Shown here piece by piece: positions 8,993 through 17,733 of a DNA stretch of 24,102 nt (positions within the stretch are counted from its first letter, which is position 1; every line of letters begins with the position of its first letter). Source of the stretch: Streptococcaceae bacterium AM104-57 (GTDB lineage: Bacteria > Bacillota > Bacilli > Lactobacillales > Streptococcaceae); contig JAQDPW010000004.1 in assembly GCA_027659245.1 (NCBI GenBank), forward strand, positions 66,337-90,438, given 5' to 3'. The notes below the pieces were generated by a model. The model was given only the letters and a program-made list of their open reading frames with translations. It ran no database searches and was not told where the DNA came from. Both the position numbers and the translations under genes were made by a program.

Positions 8993-9019
8993 TTAGCACT
9001 CGATAGTTTCAAGTGCTAA
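8993..9019. promoter_or_regulatory. CIRCE operator, promoter-proximal copy
   Basis: TTAGCACTC, nine bases, then AAGTGCTAA. This matches the consensus inverted repeat TTAGCACTC-N9-GAGTGCTAA with one mismatch. It lies downstream of the -10 box in the hrcA leader, where HrcA binding would block transcription and the element could also fold in the mRNA. Confidence 0.96.
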
Positions 9020-9030
9020 CTTATGATTCT

Positions 9031-9058
9031 ATTATACACCCTTAAAAGAGAATGTCAA
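9031..9058 (-). promoter_or_regulatory. hrcA operon promoter (sigma-A)
   Basis: On the minus strand TTGACA (9058-9053) and TATAAT (9036-9031) are both perfect consensus hexamers, separated by 16 bases, and the spacer ends in TG. The promoter is flanked by the two CIRCE sites. Confidence 0.95.
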
Positions 9059-9075
9059 GACAAAAACTCAAAAAA

Positions 9076-9102
9076 TTAGCACTCTTTTATCAAGAGTGCT
9101 AA
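9076..9102. promoter_or_regulatory. CIRCE operator, distal copy, also terminator-like
   Basis: TTAGCACTC-N9-GAGTGCTAA is a perfect match to the consensus. It lies 17 bases upstream of the hrcA -35 box. Read on the minus strand, the hairpin AGCACTCTT...AAGAGTGCT is followed by AATTTTTTG, so it can also act as the intrinsic terminator of the DUF2812 operon that ends 29 bases before it. Confidence 0.93.
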
Positions 9103-9131
9103 AAATCGGTCTGAGGACCTAGAAACCAATG

Positions 9132-9638
9132 TCAATCAACCAGATATTTTCGTCTAAGTCTGTAAAAACTATAGATTAGGTAAGCAATCATGAGGGCATA
9201 AAGGGCAAAAATAAGGAAGAAAGATTGAGAGAGACTTTCACGAAACAAGCTCATACAAATAACTAGACCGCCAGAGATAGAAACTGTAGATGTACGAAGT
9301 CTAGATTTCACATCAGCCCATCGAAGACGATTGTCCATGAAAGATTGATCATTTAAATCTACATCACAAGTTGCTTTTCGAAACACAGAATAAGAACAAT
9401 TTTCCACAAATTCCCATCCTCTATCCTTAATACTTTGTAAATCTACCTCATTTTTTCTAAGGTAGCTAGTATTCCACACACGGTAAACCACATCATCTGG
9501 TCGGCATTGTTCAAAATAGAAAAAGCCAAAACGATTCGATTTAAATTTCCAACCTTTCAAATGCATCTCATGCAAATAATCTTCAACCTTATCCAAATCA
9601 AAAATGGTAAACATTCGAAATTGTACTTTGCTATTCAT
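9132..9638 (-). CDS. DUF2812 membrane protein, second copy
   Basis: The 168-residue protein has the DUF2812 pattern: an N-terminal soluble domain with LDKVEDYLHEMHLKGWKFK (residues 14-32), then FxFEQCRPDDVVYRV and DRGWEFVENC, followed by two hydrophobic segments at about 123-137 and 139-157. It is a diverged paralogue of the gene just upstream, sharing the EMHxxGWK, Y/F-F-E-(K/Q)-C-(Q/R)-P and GWE motifs. Function is unknown for the family; it usually occurs beside a PadR regulator, as here. GGAGG lies seven bases before the ATG at 9638, and 21 bases separate it from the first copy, so the three genes form one operon. The distal CIRCE hairpin probably ends the transcript. Confidence 0.85.
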   Translation of the reverse strand: MNSKVQFRMFTIFDLDKVEDYLHEMHLKGWKFKSNRFGFFYFEQCRPDDVVYRVWNTSYLRKNEVDLQSIKDRGWEFVENCSYSVFRKATCDVDLNDQSFMDNRLRWADVKSRLRTSTVSISGGLVICMSLFRESLSQSFFLIFALYALMIAYLIYSFYRLRRKYLVD

Positions 9639-9659
9639 TGTCTAACCTCCAAAATGGTT

Positions 9660-10235
9660 TTATTTATCAGATAATTCTTTCCACTTTTGAAACAATCTCC
9701 AAAAAATATAAGAAATCTGAATCGTGAAAACTATCAATAAAGTACAGTCTATGATAACAATCAAAAACATTCCCCCACTGAAATAACTTCTTCCACTGAG
9801 TAACTTTGAGAAAATCGGTAGTAGCGCTGAAAAGAGAAGCAAAATAGGAAGCATCCGCATTGTTAAAATCTTCTTGACCATTGCTAACTTCCCGGCCGCA
9901 TCATTATAAATTTCAAACTCGACATCCGACTCAACTCCAGAATAAAGCTTTCTAAAGTAGGAAAAACCATTAAAGTCTGTAATATGTTCCCACCCACAAT
10001 CTTTAAATAGTTGTAAATAGGAAGCTCTTTCTGATTTTTTCATAGGATAAAAGTCCAACTGATAAACCACCTGCTCCGGTTGGCACTTTTCAAAAGTATA
10101 CTTAACCGCAACTACTAAGTTAGAGTAACTTACTTCCTTAAGTTTCCAGCCTTGAGCATGCATTTCTCTGAGATAGAGAGCCTCTCTATCATAATCCGCA
10201 ATGGTAGCAATTCTATAAACAACTTTCTTTTCCAT
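9660..10235 (-). CDS. DUF2812 membrane protein, first copy
   Basis: This 191-residue protein has a soluble N-terminal domain with YLREMHAQGWKLKE (about residues 20-33), FEKCQPEQVVYQLDFYP and DCGWEHITDF, a linker, and two hydrophobic segments at about 125-146 and 153-180, which is the DUF2812 architecture. Its ATG at 10235 overlaps the padR stop codon (TGATG), with GGGAGGAG seven bases upstream, so translation is coupled to the regulator. A TTG one codon earlier is a less likely start. No biochemical role is known for the family. The linkage to PadR suggests a membrane-stress or small-molecule response, but the sequence does not show the signal. A diverged paralogue follows directly. Confidence 0.87.
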   Translation of the reverse strand: MEKKVVYRIATIADYDREALYLREMHAQGWKLKEVSYSNLVVAVKYTFEKCQPEQVVYQLDFYPMKKSERASYLQLFKDCGWEHITDFNGFSYFRKLYSGVESDVEFEIYNDAAGKLAMVKKILTMRMLPILLLFSALLPIFSKLLSGRSYFSGGMFLIVIIDCTLLIVFTIQISYIFWRLFQKWKELSDK

Positions 10236-10555
10236 CAAAGCTCCTCCCGACTATTTCTGTAGAGTCGTTCAATACGTCGGACTTCAATTTCTAAGACTTT
10301 GCGGCCCAAGTCAGTAATCTGATAGATTTTGCGTTTTTCCTCTTCTCGGACAAAGAAAATCAAACCATCTTTTTCCATTTTTGACAGGGTTCCATACATG
10401 GTCCCAGGACTAATGGAAACCTGTGAATCTGTCATCTCTTTAACTTTTTGGGTAATACCATAGCCATGGTTCTCCTTTTGCAGACAGAACAGAATATAAA
10501 AACCCGTTTCAGTCATAGGCAGATAGACCCGTCTAATCTTATCTGTTAATTCCAT
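10235..10555 (-). CDS. PadR family transcriptional regulator
   Basis: The 106-residue protein is a short PadR repressor made of a winged helix-turn-helix and a short C-terminal helix for dimerisation. Typical motifs are FYILFCLQKENHGYGI (residues 17-32), SPGTMYGTLSKMEKDGLI (about 51-68) and the wing EKRKIYQITDLGRKVLE. PadR proteins repress nearby genes and release DNA upon ligand binding. TAGGAGGT lies eight bases before the ATG at 10555. It overlaps the first DUF2812 gene by one base and is therefore almost certainly its regulator. Two dyads in its own promoter are the likely operators, so it should be autoregulated. The inducer cannot be read from the sequence. Confidence 0.93.
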   Translation of the reverse strand: MELTDKIRRVYLPMTETGFYILFCLQKENHGYGITQKVKEMTDSQVSISPGTMYGTLSKMEKDGLIFFVREEEKRKIYQITDLGRKVLEIEVRRIERLYRNSREEL

Positions 10556-10581
10556 TTAACCAGACCTCCTATTTAGTTTGA

Positions 10582-10632
10582 TATATCGCACTTCGTTATA
10601 TAAAATATATCACACCTCGATATAAAAGACAA
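10582..10632 (-). promoter_or_regulatory. padR-DUF2812 promoter with two candidate PadR operators
   Basis: On the minus strand -35 TTGTCT (10632-10627) is separated by 17 bases from -10 TATATT (10609-10604), which has a TGA extension. A 19-base dyad, TATATC-N7-GATATA (10606-10624), fills the spacer and the edge of the -10 box. A related 19-base dyad at 10582-10600 (TATATCG...CGTTATA) lies at the transcription start. Their centres are 24 bases apart. Binding at either would block RNA polymerase. That PadR is the ligand is inference from position. Confidence 0.7.
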
Positions 10633-10633
10633 G

Positions 10634-10663
10634 AAAAAAAGATCGTCCTCATGGACAATCTTT
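10634..10663 (-). terminator. glnA terminator
   Basis: On the minus strand AAAGATTGTCC and GGACGATCTTT pair around ATGA with one G-T wobble, followed by TTTT. It lies 12 bases after the glnA stop codon and directly abuts the padR -35 region. Confidence 0.92.
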
Positions 10664-10674
10664 CTGAGTTATCA

Positions 10675-12021
10675 TTAGTAAAGATCTAGGTAATTGTCAA
10701 TTTCCCATTGTGAAACGAAGGTTGCGTAGCTTGCCCACTCGATTCGTTTAGCTTCAAGGAAGCTAGTGTAGATGTGCTCACCAAGTGCCGCCTTAACGAC
10801 TTCGTCTTCGGTCAAAGCTTTCAAAGCGTTGTGAAGAGTTGATGGAAGATCTGTGATCCCAGCTTCTTTACGCTCTTCAGCAGTCATGATGTAGATATTT
10901 TCTTCAATTGGTGCCGGTGCTTCGATTTTGTTTTCGATACCGTTCAAACCGACTTCCAAAAGGACAGCCATAGCGATATATGGGTTAGCCATTGGGTCAA
11001 CTGAGCGCAATTCAAGTCGAGTTCCCATACCACGTGAAGCAGGTACGCGGACAAGTGGTGAACGGTTACGACCTGCCCAAGCGATGTAAACAGGGGCTTC
11101 GTATCCTGGAACCAAACGTTTGTATGAGTTAACGGTTGGGTTCATGATAGCTGTATAGTTGTAGGCATGTTTGATCAAACCACCAAGGAAGTAGTAAGCA
11201 GTTTCTGACAATTGCATTCCTTTTGGATCATTTGGATCAAAGAAGGCATTGTTTCCTTCAGCATCGAACAAAGACATATTGCAGTGCATACCTGAACCAG
11301 CGATACCAAATTTTGGTTTAGCCATAAAGGTTGCATAGAGACCATGTTTACGCGCAATTGTTTTTACAACGAGTTTAAAGATTTGAATCTTATCACAAGC
11401 ACGAAGAACTTCATCGTACTTAAAGTCAATCTCATGTTGACCTACAGCAACCTCGTGGTGACTAGCTTCTACTTCAAATCCCATCTTGGTCAAGACATTC
11501 ACAATCTCACGACGAGTGTTATCGGCAAGGTCTGTAGGCGCCAAATCAAAGTAACCACCCTTGTCATTTACCTCAAGGGTTGGGTCTCCATTTTCATCCA
11601 GCTTAAATAGGAAGAATTCTGGCTCTGGTCCAAGGTTGAAAGATTTGAATCCAACTTCTTCCATGTGACGAAGAGCGCGTTTAAGGTTCCCACGAGGATC
11701 TCCAGCAAATGGCTCTCCTTCTGTTGTGTAGACATCACAGATCAATCCTGCGACACTACCGTTCTCATCTCCCCAAGGGAAGACAGTCCATGTGTCCAGG
11801 TCAGGGTACAGGTACATATCTGATTCATTGATACGAACAAACCCTTCAATAGAAGATCCATCAAACATAGCCTTGTTTGACAAGACCTTGTCTAGTTGTT
11901 CATCTGTAGCAGGAATTTCGACGTTTTTCATTGTCCCCAAAATATCTGAAAACATGAGACGAATAAAGGTTACATTTTTTTCCTTAACTTCACGACGAAT
12001 ATCTGCAGCTGTGATTGGCAT
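10675..12021 (-). CDS. glnA: Glutamine synthetase, type I
   Basis: This 448-residue GS I joins ammonia and glutamate to make glutamine with ATP. It shows the beta-grasp N-terminus with [20 protein letters not shown] (split motif near 52-70), the catalytic [12 protein letters not shown] and [16 protein letters not shown] regions, the ATP-binding [18 protein letters not shown] region, the glutamate-binding [13 protein letters not shown] and the [12 protein letters not shown] loop, in order. The length and absence of an adenylylation-type insertion fit the Gram-positive GSI-alpha form, which is feedback inhibited and acts together with GlnR. It begins 35 bases after glnR and is preceded by AAGGAG. 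Transcription is from the glnR promoter and ends at the terminator at 10634-10663. Confidence 0.98.
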   Translation of the reverse strand: MPITAADIRREVKEKNVTFIRLMFSDILGTMKNVEIPATDEQLDKVLSNKAMFDGSSIEGFVRINESDMYLYPDLDTWTVFPWGDENGSVAGLICDVYTTEGEPFAGDPRGNLKRALRHMEEVGFKSFNLGPEPEFFLFKLDENGDPTLEVNDKGGYFDLAPTDLADNTRREIVNVLTKMGFEVEASHHEVAVGQHEIDFKYDEVLRACDKIQIFKLVVKTIARKHGLYATFMAKPKFGIAGSGMHCNMSLFDAEGNNAFFDPNDPKGMQLSETAYYFLGGLIKHAYNYTAIMNPTVNSYKRLVPGYEAPVYIAWAGRNRSPLVRVPASRGMGTRLELRSVDPMANPYIAMAVLLEVGLNGIENKIEAPAPIEENIYIMTAEERKEAGITDLPSTLHNALKALTEDEVVKAALGEHIYTSFLEAKRIEWASYATFVSQWEIDNYLDLY

Positions 12022-12056
12022 GGTTTTTCTCCTTATATATGACGACTAGCGGTTGC

Positions 12057-12413
12057 CTAACCGCGACCAAAAGGTGATTGTTGAGAAGCAAAGCGACTTT
12101 GTTGGAGAACTTCATTCCGAAGTGCTCTACGTACTTCAGTTTGACTCACTGGTTTTTTAGACTTCGCCTCACGTTCAGCATATTTTTTCTTAATGGCAGC
12201 AATGTTAAGACCTTCAGAGATATAATCTTTAATCTCAAGCAATCGATCCATATCATTCAAAGAATACATCCGGCGATTACCTTCGTTGCGGTCAGGCTTA
12301 ATCAATTCCTGGTCTTCATAGTAACGAATTTGGCGTGCCGAAAGATCGGTCAGTTTCATAACACTACCAATAGGAAAAACTGCCATATTGCGACGAAATT
12401 CTTTTTCCTTCAT
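12057..12413 (-). CDS. glnR: Nitrogen-responsive repressor GlnR
   Basis: This 118-residue MerR-family protein has an N-terminal helix-turn-helix containing VMKLTDLSARQIRYYEDQELIKP (split) and NRRMYSLNDMDRLLEIKDYI, and a short C-terminal tail ending QSRFASQQSPFGRG. In Firmicutes this tail senses feedback-inhibited glutamine synthetase. GlnR represses glnRA and other nitrogen genes when glutamine is plentiful. A GTG two codons upstream is possible, but GAAGGA seven bases before the ATG at 12413 supports that start. It is the first gene of glnRA and has a consensus promoter with a GlnR box just upstream. Confidence 0.96.
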   Translation of the reverse strand: MKEKEFRRNMAVFPIGSVMKLTDLSARQIRYYEDQELIKPDRNEGNRRMYSLNDMDRLLEIKDYISEGLNIAAIKKKYAEREAKSKKPVSQTEVRRALRNEVLQQSRFASQQSPFGRG

Positions 12414-12435
12414 GTACACTTCCTTCTTTCTGTCT

Positions 12436-12464
12436 ATTATAGTCTAAAAAACTTCAATCGTCAA
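12436..12464 (-). promoter_or_regulatory. glnRA promoter
   Basis: On the minus strand TTGACG (12464-12459) and TATAAT (12441-12436) are separated by 17 bases, 22 bases before the glnR start codon. Confidence 0.93.
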
Positions 12465-12471
12465 TCAACAA

Positions 12472-12488
12472 TGTTATATCTTGTGACA
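12472..12488. promoter_or_regulatory. GlnR operator
   Basis: TGTTA-N7-TGACA matches the GlnR box TGTNA-N7-TNACA exactly. It lies seven bases upstream of the glnR -35 hexamer and directly abuts the stop codon of the exporter-like gene at 12489. Confidence 0.93.
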
Positions 12489-13019
12489 TTATTTTGTTTT
12501 TTTCAGTAAAATGCTCCGCAAACGATCAATATCGTAATTTACAAGAATTGCTACAAAAACACCCATAAATGTTTCAAAAACTCGGGCAAATACGTACAAA
12601 ACGGTCTCACCAGTTGGAATTGATAAGGTAATAATCAACATAGCAGCAACTCCCCCGATAACACCTGCTTTATTGTTCATAGCAACATTTGTCATAATGG
12701 TTAACATGGTGCAAATCGGAACAATAAGGAGGGTTACCCAGAAGGCGCCGTGAAAAAGATTATTTAAAAGGAAGAAAATCAGGGCATAAAAACCACCGAT
12801 ACTATTTCCGAGAATACGAGAAGTACCAAAATGGACACTCTTATCAAAATCTTCTCTTAAACTAAAAACTGCAGTCAAGGCCCCAATCTGCAGTCCTTTC
12901 CAACCAAAAAAACCAAAAATCATGAGGACCAAAAAAACAGCGATTCCTGTCTTGAAAGTTCGCATCCCTAACTTAAACTTGGATTTATCAAATCTATACT
13001 TTTTAAAATAACTCATCAT
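12489..13019 (-). CDS. FUSC/aromatic acid exporter-like membrane protein
   Basis: The 176-residue protein has about five membrane segments (near residues 22-55, 73-87, 92-110, 117-133 and 142-160) and the SLREDFDKSVHFGTSRILGNSIGG stretch (split motif, near 53-76) that marks the N-terminal membrane domain of the FUSC/ArAE_1 superfamily. Longer members act as efflux pumps for aromatic acids; this one lacks the cytoplasmic half, which is common in Firmicutes. The substrate is unknown. Upstream is a possible extended -10 (TGGTAAAAT, 13045-13037 on the minus strand). Two adjacent ATG codons make the exact start uncertain by one residue. It has the same orientation as glnR and no terminator separates them, so read-through into glnRA is possible. 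Confidence 0.8.
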   Translation of the reverse strand: MMSYFKKYRFDKSKFKLGMRTFKTGIAVFLVLMIFGFFGWKGLQIGALTAVFSLREDFDKSVHFGTSRILGNSIGGFYALIFFLLNNLFHGAFWVTLLIVPICTMLTIMTNVAMNNKAGVIGGVAAMLIITLSIPTGETVLYVFARVFETFMGVFVAILVNYDIDRLRSILLKKTK

Positions 13020-13094
13020 TTCAACTTTCTATTTCCATTTTACCATAAATTTACCTATTTTTGAGAAGGGGATGCAATAAACTACCACAAATAG

Positions 13095-13122
13095 AAAAAG
13101 AGAAGGAACTTAATCCTTCTCT
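13095..13122 (-). terminator. Terminator of the rsmH-ftsL-pbpX-mraY operon
   Basis: On the minus strand AGAGAAGGA and TCCTTCTCT form a perfect nine-base stem around a six-base loop and are followed by TTTT. It lies 24 bases after the mraY stop. Confidence 0.93.
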
Positions 13123-13146
13123 ATCTGATGATTCCACACTCTCTTT

Positions 13147-14127
13147 TTAGAACAAATATATGAAAGCCAAAGTCAAGAGACTAGCGAGCAAGCCCACTCC
13201 CCAGAAAAAGAAGTCGACCTTCCACTCACTCCAAGCTTGGCCTTTCCCAGAAAAGCCCCCCAACTCAAAATGATGGTGAACTGGTGTCATACGGAAGATA
13301 CGTTTTCCTCCAGTCAACTTAAAGTAGGTGACTTGCATCATAACAGATGTTGTTTCAAAAACATACACCAGACCAATCAAAAGCAGCGTCCATTCTTGAT
13401 TCAGTGCCATGGAAATGGCCGCTAACATTCCTCCAAGAGCTAGGCTACCTACATCTCCCATGAAAACTTTAGCAGGCTTGTGGTTAAAGACAAAGAAGCC
13501 AAGAAGACCACCAATCATAGCTACAATCACTAGTAAGATATCGAGCTGATTTTGCACATAGGCAATCATTCCATAGGCAGATAGGCTAATCACCACCGAA
13601 ATACTTGCCAAGCCATCGATTCCATCAGTCAGGTTAACTGCATTTGAAAAACCGACCAACCAAAAGAGGGCAAAGAAAATATACAGAACACCTAAATGCA
13701 AGGGATAACCAAATACATTTAAGATATCTCCTCCTCTTTCATAGAAGAAATAGAAGATAACTCCTCCGACCAACTGAAGCAAGAGCTTCTGTTTAGGATT
13801 AAGTCCTTCATTGATTTTGCGGAAAACCTTGAGGAAATCGTCCAAGAAACCGACCAAACCATATAAGACCAGGATAAAGAGGATCATTCCGACATTATTG
13901 GTTAATTGATTAGTCACGAGAGCAAGAACCAGACTAACTAAAACTCCTGCTAGGAGAAAGACGAGTCCCCCCATTGTTGGTGTCCCGGCTTTTGCTTGGT
14001 GTTGTTTGACATCTTCATGCATCTGTTGACCGGTAATCTGTGCTTTATGGTAAAAACGGATAAAGGCTGGAATTCCTATGACTGTTAGAATAAAGGCAAT
14101 CACTCCAGCAAAGATAGAAATAAGCAT
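13147..14127 (-). CDS. mraY: Phospho-N-acetylmuramoyl-pentapeptide transferase MraY
   Basis: This 326-residue integral membrane enzyme transfers phospho-MurNAc-pentapeptide from UDP to undecaprenyl phosphate, making lipid I on the inner face of the membrane. Signature residues are present: GFLDDFLK with D96-D97, [14 protein letters not shown] (about 161-174), [19 protein letters not shown] and MTPVHHHFE. About ten membrane helices can be counted. It starts one base after the pbpX stop, with AGGAG inside the pbpX end, so the two are translationally coupled. It is the last gene of the division cluster before a strong terminator. Confidence 0.97.
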   Translation of the reverse strand: MLISIFAGVIAFILTVIGIPAFIRFYHKAQITGQQMHEDVKQHQAKAGTPTMGGLVFLLAGVLVSLVLALVTNQLTNNVGMILFILVLYGLVGFLDDFLKVFRKINEGLNPKQKLLLQLVGGVIFYFFYERGGDILNVFGYPLHLGVLYIFFALFWLVGFSNAVNLTDGIDGLASISVVISLSAYGMIAYVQNQLDILLVIVAMIGGLLGFFVFNHKPAKVFMGDVGSLALGGMLAAISMALNQEWTLLLIGLVYVFETTSVMMQVTYFKLTGGKRIFRMTPVHHHFELGGFSGKGQAWSEWKVDFFFWGVGLLASLLTLAFIYLF

Positions 14128-14128
14128 T

Positions 14129-16384
14129 CTAATCTCCTAATGTTATTTTTATTTTCTGTAAATCTTTTAAAGCTGTATTGGCACGAACACTTTGCTTTTT
14201 AACAGTTTCTCCTGTACCTTCAAACTCAACTTGGATATTCAGCCATTTGGCAAAGGTTTCAACATTTTTCTTAGACCATCCATATAAGTCAGGCATCTCT
14301 TCTACCTTATCTGAAAGGAGTAAGATTTGCTGATTGGCGTCTAGATTGGTTCCTTCTGCTACAGAGCTTTCTTTGATTTTTGTTCCTGAACCGATAACAA
14401 TTGGTTGTACAAGGTTACGACGGAGTTCCTCAGCTAGATCTCCAGGGCTATAATCCTTCATTTCTGGCATGGAATAACTAGTTGTAGATGTTACCTGATC
14501 CAAGCTTTTAGCTGTTGATTGAAGATTGAGTGTATCTTTCATGGCCGAAGCTCTTTCCAAGATAGGGTTTGCGAATTCTCCTAACGGAATCCCAGAATAA
14601 TGTTCCGGTTGTTGAACGGTCACATAGAGGATAAAATCTGGATTTTCTGCGGGATGCATAGAGACAACTGAGAAGATATAGTTTGTTTCCCCTCGCAGGT
14701 AGCCTCCATTTTTCTCATCTGCAATCTGAGCTGTTCCTGATTTCAGGGCAACATTTTGTCCTGGAACATTGATTGTTCCCTTACCAGTACTGTGATTGTA
14801 CATCGTACCATAGGTAGGATCTGTACCTACCATAACCATATGATCTCTAGTCAAACTAGCCGCTTCTTTAGAAACAGGATTCCCTACAACCTCCCTCTGC
14901 GATTTACGAACAGTCTGATCATTTGGATCATAGAGGGCACTAATAAACTTCGGCTCTAGCATGACCCCATCATTAGCGATTGCTGTAAAGGCACGAAGCA
15001 TCTGGGTCTGAGTAACAGAAATCCCTTGACCAAAAGAACTCATGGCAATATTAACGATATTGTCTTCAGGCAATTGTCCGGCATATTCATCACTCATCCC
15101 AAAACGAGTAGGAACACCAAATTTGAAACGACTGAGATAGTCTAACCAAGTGGCATCCCCCATTTTTTGCTGGAGCAAGGTCATACCGACATTACTCGAG
15201 TGAGAAAAACCTTGTGAGAAGGTCATCATACTTCCTGATGACAAGCCATCATTCACATCCCAGTCCTTAATAGTTGCATCTGCTATTTTTAATTCGCTAC
15301 TATTAAAGTATTCTCCACCAGGGAAGGTGTTGTTATCTATAGCTGCTGCTAAGGTCATGACCTTCATGGCTGAACCTGGTTCATAGTTACTTTGGTAAAG
15401 GATATCACGCCAGACAAAGTCCTCTGTAATCCCTTCTTTGGTATCAGCATCAAAGGTCGGTCTTTGAGTCGTGGCCAGAATTTCTCCTGTCTTGGCGCTA
15501 ACCAAGGTCGCAGTCATGTACTTGCCTTTCACTTTTTCCTGGAAGGCATCCATTTGGCTTTCCATAAAGGATTGCAAAGGACTAGATATTGTCGTGTAGA
15601 CATCTTTTCCATCTACGGTTTGTTGAGTGACTTGTTCCGTACCTGGAACGATATTCCCCAAACGATCCTTTTCATAGGTAATAATACCATCTGTCCCTGC
15701 TAACAAGCTATTCAAGGAGCTTTCAATACCAGATGTTCCAATAAGGCTCTTCGAACCATCTTCATTTTCATGGAGCTGGGCTAGACCAATGAAGGATGAA
15801 GCAAATTTCCCATTTGGATAACTTCGATTGGGGCTTGTGGTAAAATCCACTCCCTCAACCTTAGCAGCTTCTAAATCCTTTTTTATGGACATCATATTTG
15901 CGTAGGTAATCCCATTTCCTTTAGTACCAAAGGAAACCTGTTTGAGATTGGGTTGAGAGAGTTGATCTTTGACGTAGGTCTCCTCCATATCCAAGTACTT
16001 ATGGAAAATTTCGGCTACCTTATTGTACTGAGATTCCTCAACATATAGAATATCTCCATTCGCAGACTTATAATCCTTATCAATGACCGCATAAACATTA
16101 TAGGAGGTTGCATCTTCTGCAATCGGAGTTCCATTACGATCATAAATGGTTCCCCTCTTAGCAGGGACTGTTCGAGTTGTTTGATGAACCTTATAAGCTT
16201 CTTTGACCAGGTCAACACCAAACTTCTTTCCCGTACCAATAATCACCGCAAAGTTAACCAAAAAAACAGCAAAGAGAATGACAGCCAAGAGACTAAGGCT
16301 TTTTCCAACTCGTCTGCGGTTTTCTAGAGGAGTTCTGCGATTCTTAATGGCAAAGTGTACTATTTTTTCTTTCCATGTTTTCAT
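14129..16384 (-). CDS. pbpX: Penicillin-binding protein 2X (class B transpeptidase)
   Basis: This is a 751-residue septal transpeptidase with one N-terminal membrane segment (about 30-52), a dimerisation/pedestal domain, the penicillin-binding domain and two PASTA domains (about 635-751). It crosslinks peptidoglycan with FtsW and FtsL during division. The active-site motifs are SAMK at 338-341 (nucleophile S338), SSN at 396-398 and KSG at 548-550. Numbers run one above pneumococcal R6. The first motif is STMK in susceptible pneumococcus; here A339 (GCC, bases 15370-15368) equals substitution T338A, which is linked to lowered beta-lactam affinity. It starts three bases after ftsL, with GGAG upstream, and is coupled to mraY. 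No frameshift or truncation is seen. Confidence 0.97.
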   Translation of the reverse strand: MKTWKEKIVHFAIKNRRTPLENRRRVGKSLSLLAVILFAVFLVNFAVIIGTGKKFGVDLVKEAYKVHQTTRTVPAKRGTIYDRNGTPIAEDATSYNVYAVIDKDYKSANGDILYVEESQYNKVAEIFHKYLDMEETYVKDQLSQPNLKQVSFGTKGNGITYANMMSIKKDLEAAKVEGVDFTTSPNRSYPNGKFASSFIGLAQLHENEDGSKSLIGTSGIESSLNSLLAGTDGIITYEKDRLGNIVPGTEQVTQQTVDGKDVYTTISSPLQSFMESQMDAFQEKVKGKYMTATLVSAKTGEILATTQRPTFDADTKEGITEDFVWRDILYQSNYEPGSAMKVMTLAAAIDNNTFPGGEYFNSSELKIADATIKDWDVNDGLSSGSMMTFSQGFSHSSNVGMTLLQQKMGDATWLDYLSRFKFGVPTRFGMSDEYAGQLPEDNIVNIAMSSFGQGISVTQTQMLRAFTAIANDGVMLEPKFISALYDPNDQTVRKSQREVVGNPVSKEAASLTRDHMVMVGTDPTYGTMYNHSTGKGTINVPGQNVALKSGTAQIADEKNGGYLRGETNYIFSVVSMHPAENPDFILYVTVQQPEHYSGIPLGEFANPILERASAMKDTLNLQSTAKSLDQVTSTTSYSMPEMKDYSPGDLAEELRRNLVQPIVIGSGTKIKESSVAEGTNLDANQQILLLSDKVEEMPDLYGWSKKNVETFAKWLNIQVEFEGTGETVKKQSVRANTALKDLQKIKITLGD

Positions 16385-16387
16385 ATA

Positions 16388-16705
16388 TTACTCCGCCGAT
16401 CGGATATTTCCATTGTTTAATTGCAAGTCTTGCGAATCCGCGACACCCACCAGACGTTCTGAGCGAATCAATTCATTGACTTCTTGCTTAGCGTCGTCCA
16501 GCTCCGTCTTTTTCTCCTCAATCTGTCTGTTGACAGTTGTCAAATCACTTTGAACTTGCAGGAGCTTGGTTTGCATATAGATCACACTGATGGCTAAGAC
16601 AAGAGCTGTAATGGCAATCGAAAGGTAAAAGGCCTTCTCAACACGTGAAAATCTCTTGATACGAGCTTGCAGTAATTGGCTCGTTGTTTCTCTTTTTTCT
16701 ACCAT
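16388..16705 (-). CDS. ftsL: Cell division protein FtsL
   Basis: The 105-residue bitopic protein has a basic cytoplasmic start, one membrane helix at about residues 27-47, and an extracellular coiled coil (about 50-85) with leucine-zipper spacing. It works in the FtsL-DivIC-FtsQ complex that activates septal peptidoglycan synthesis. Sequence conservation in this family is weak, so the call depends on size, topology and position between rsmH and pbpX. AAGGGG precedes the ATG at 16705, nine bases after rsmH, and pbpX follows after three bases. Confidence 0.93.
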   Translation of the reverse strand: MVEKRETTSQLLQARIKRFSRVEKAFYLSIAITALVLAISVIYMQTKLLQVQSDLTTVNRQIEEKKTELDDAKQEVNELIRSERLVGVADSQDLQLNNGNIRSAE

Positions 16706-16714
16706 TTTATCCCC

Positions 16715-17665
16715 TTACTTATGAATTTTTCGAGCTACTCGTAACTTGGCTGAGTGGGAACGATTATTGGCCTCCAACTCCTCCTTGCTTGGTAGAATCG
16801 GTTTGCGAGAGACTAATTCCATCTTGGGCTTAAGATCATCTGGGATGAATGGCAAGCCTTTTGGCACCTCCACTGTTGAAGCCTCTTTGAACAATTGCTT
16901 GGTCAAACGATCTTCCAGCGAATGAAAGGTAATGACTGAGATTCTTCCGTCCACTGCTAGTAATTCCATAGCTTGTTGGATAGACTCATCTGCAGCCCCA
17001 AGTTCATCATTGACTTCAATACGGATAGCTTGGAAAATCTGTTTAGCGGGATGACCTTTTTTCTTGAGTTCCTTGGCAGGCTTGGCGCACTTGATAATCT
17101 CTGCTAATTCAGTCGTTGTCTCAATCGGTTTCAACTTACGCGCCTGTTCAATCTTCCGAGCAATCTGTTTGGAAAACTTATCTTCTCCATATTTGAAAAA
17201 GATTCGTACCAAGTCATGATAGTCATAATGATTGACAACCTCATAAGCTGTCAAACTAGCTTCTTGGTTCATCCGCATATCCAGCGGCGCATCTTTTTTA
17301 TAGGAAAAACCACGCTCACGCTGATCCAACTGCGGGCTCGAAACACCTAAGTCATAACAAATGCCATCAATTTCTTCTACACCCGCTTCCTGCAAACGTG
17401 CTTGCAAATGACGGAAGTTGTCCTTGATGAAGGTAACCATTCCTTTTTCTATATAAGGCGCCAGACGTTTTTGGGCATTGTCAATGGCATTCTGATCCTG
17501 GTCAAAGGCATAGAGATGCCCCTTTTCACTTAATTTACTTAATAAATACTCGCTATGGCCTGCTCCACCCAAGGTTGCATCAACGTAAATGCCATCAGGC
17601 TTCACATCTAGCATATCAATGGTCTCATGGAGCATAACCGTTACATGATGAAATTCTTTATTCAT
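16715..17665 (-). CDS. rsmH: 16S rRNA (cytosine-1402-N4)-methyltransferase RsmH
   Basis: This 316-residue S-adenosylmethionine methyltransferase (older name MraW) has the cofactor motif [15 protein letters not shown] (about 28-42), the [10 protein letters not shown] acidic loop, [14 protein letters not shown] and [16 protein letters not shown], and the C-terminal [12 protein letters not shown]. It methylates the ribosomal P-site nucleotide C1402. Its place as first gene of the division cluster is conserved across bacteria. No Shine-Dalgarno sequence is clear before the ATG at 17665, and a possible extended -10 lies only nine bases upstream, so the start of transcription may be almost at the start codon. 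It lies 68 bases after uvrC in the same direction. Confidence 0.96.
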   Translation of the reverse strand: MNKEFHHVTVMLHETIDMLDVKPDGIYVDATLGGAGHSEYLLSKLSEKGHLYAFDQDQNAIDNAQKRLAPYIEKGMVTFIKDNFRHLQARLQEAGVEEIDGICYDLGVSSPQLDQRERGFSYKKDAPLDMRMNQEASLTAYEVVNHYDYHDLVRIFFKYGEDKFSKQIARKIEQARKLKPIETTTELAEIIKCAKPAKELKKKGHPAKQIFQAIRIEVNDELGAADESIQQAMELLAVDGRISVITFHSLEDRLTKQLFKEASTVEVPKGLPFIPDDLKPKMELVSRKPILPSKEELEANNRSHSAKLRVARKIHK

Positions 17666-17674
17666 ATCTTATCT

Positions 17675-17683
17675 ATTTTACCA
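17675..17683 (-). promoter_or_regulatory. Possible rsmH extended -10 promoter
   Basis: The minus strand reads TGGTAAAAT, one mismatch from TGnTATAAT, with the last base nine bases before the rsmH ATG. Transcription starting at the usual distance would leave a leader of about three bases. No -35 box is convincing, so it could be chance AT-rich sequence. Confidence 0.35.
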
Positions 17684-17733
17684 CAATTCTGACTAGCTTG
17701 CACTCGCTAAAGCAAAAACCTTTCCTTGCTATT

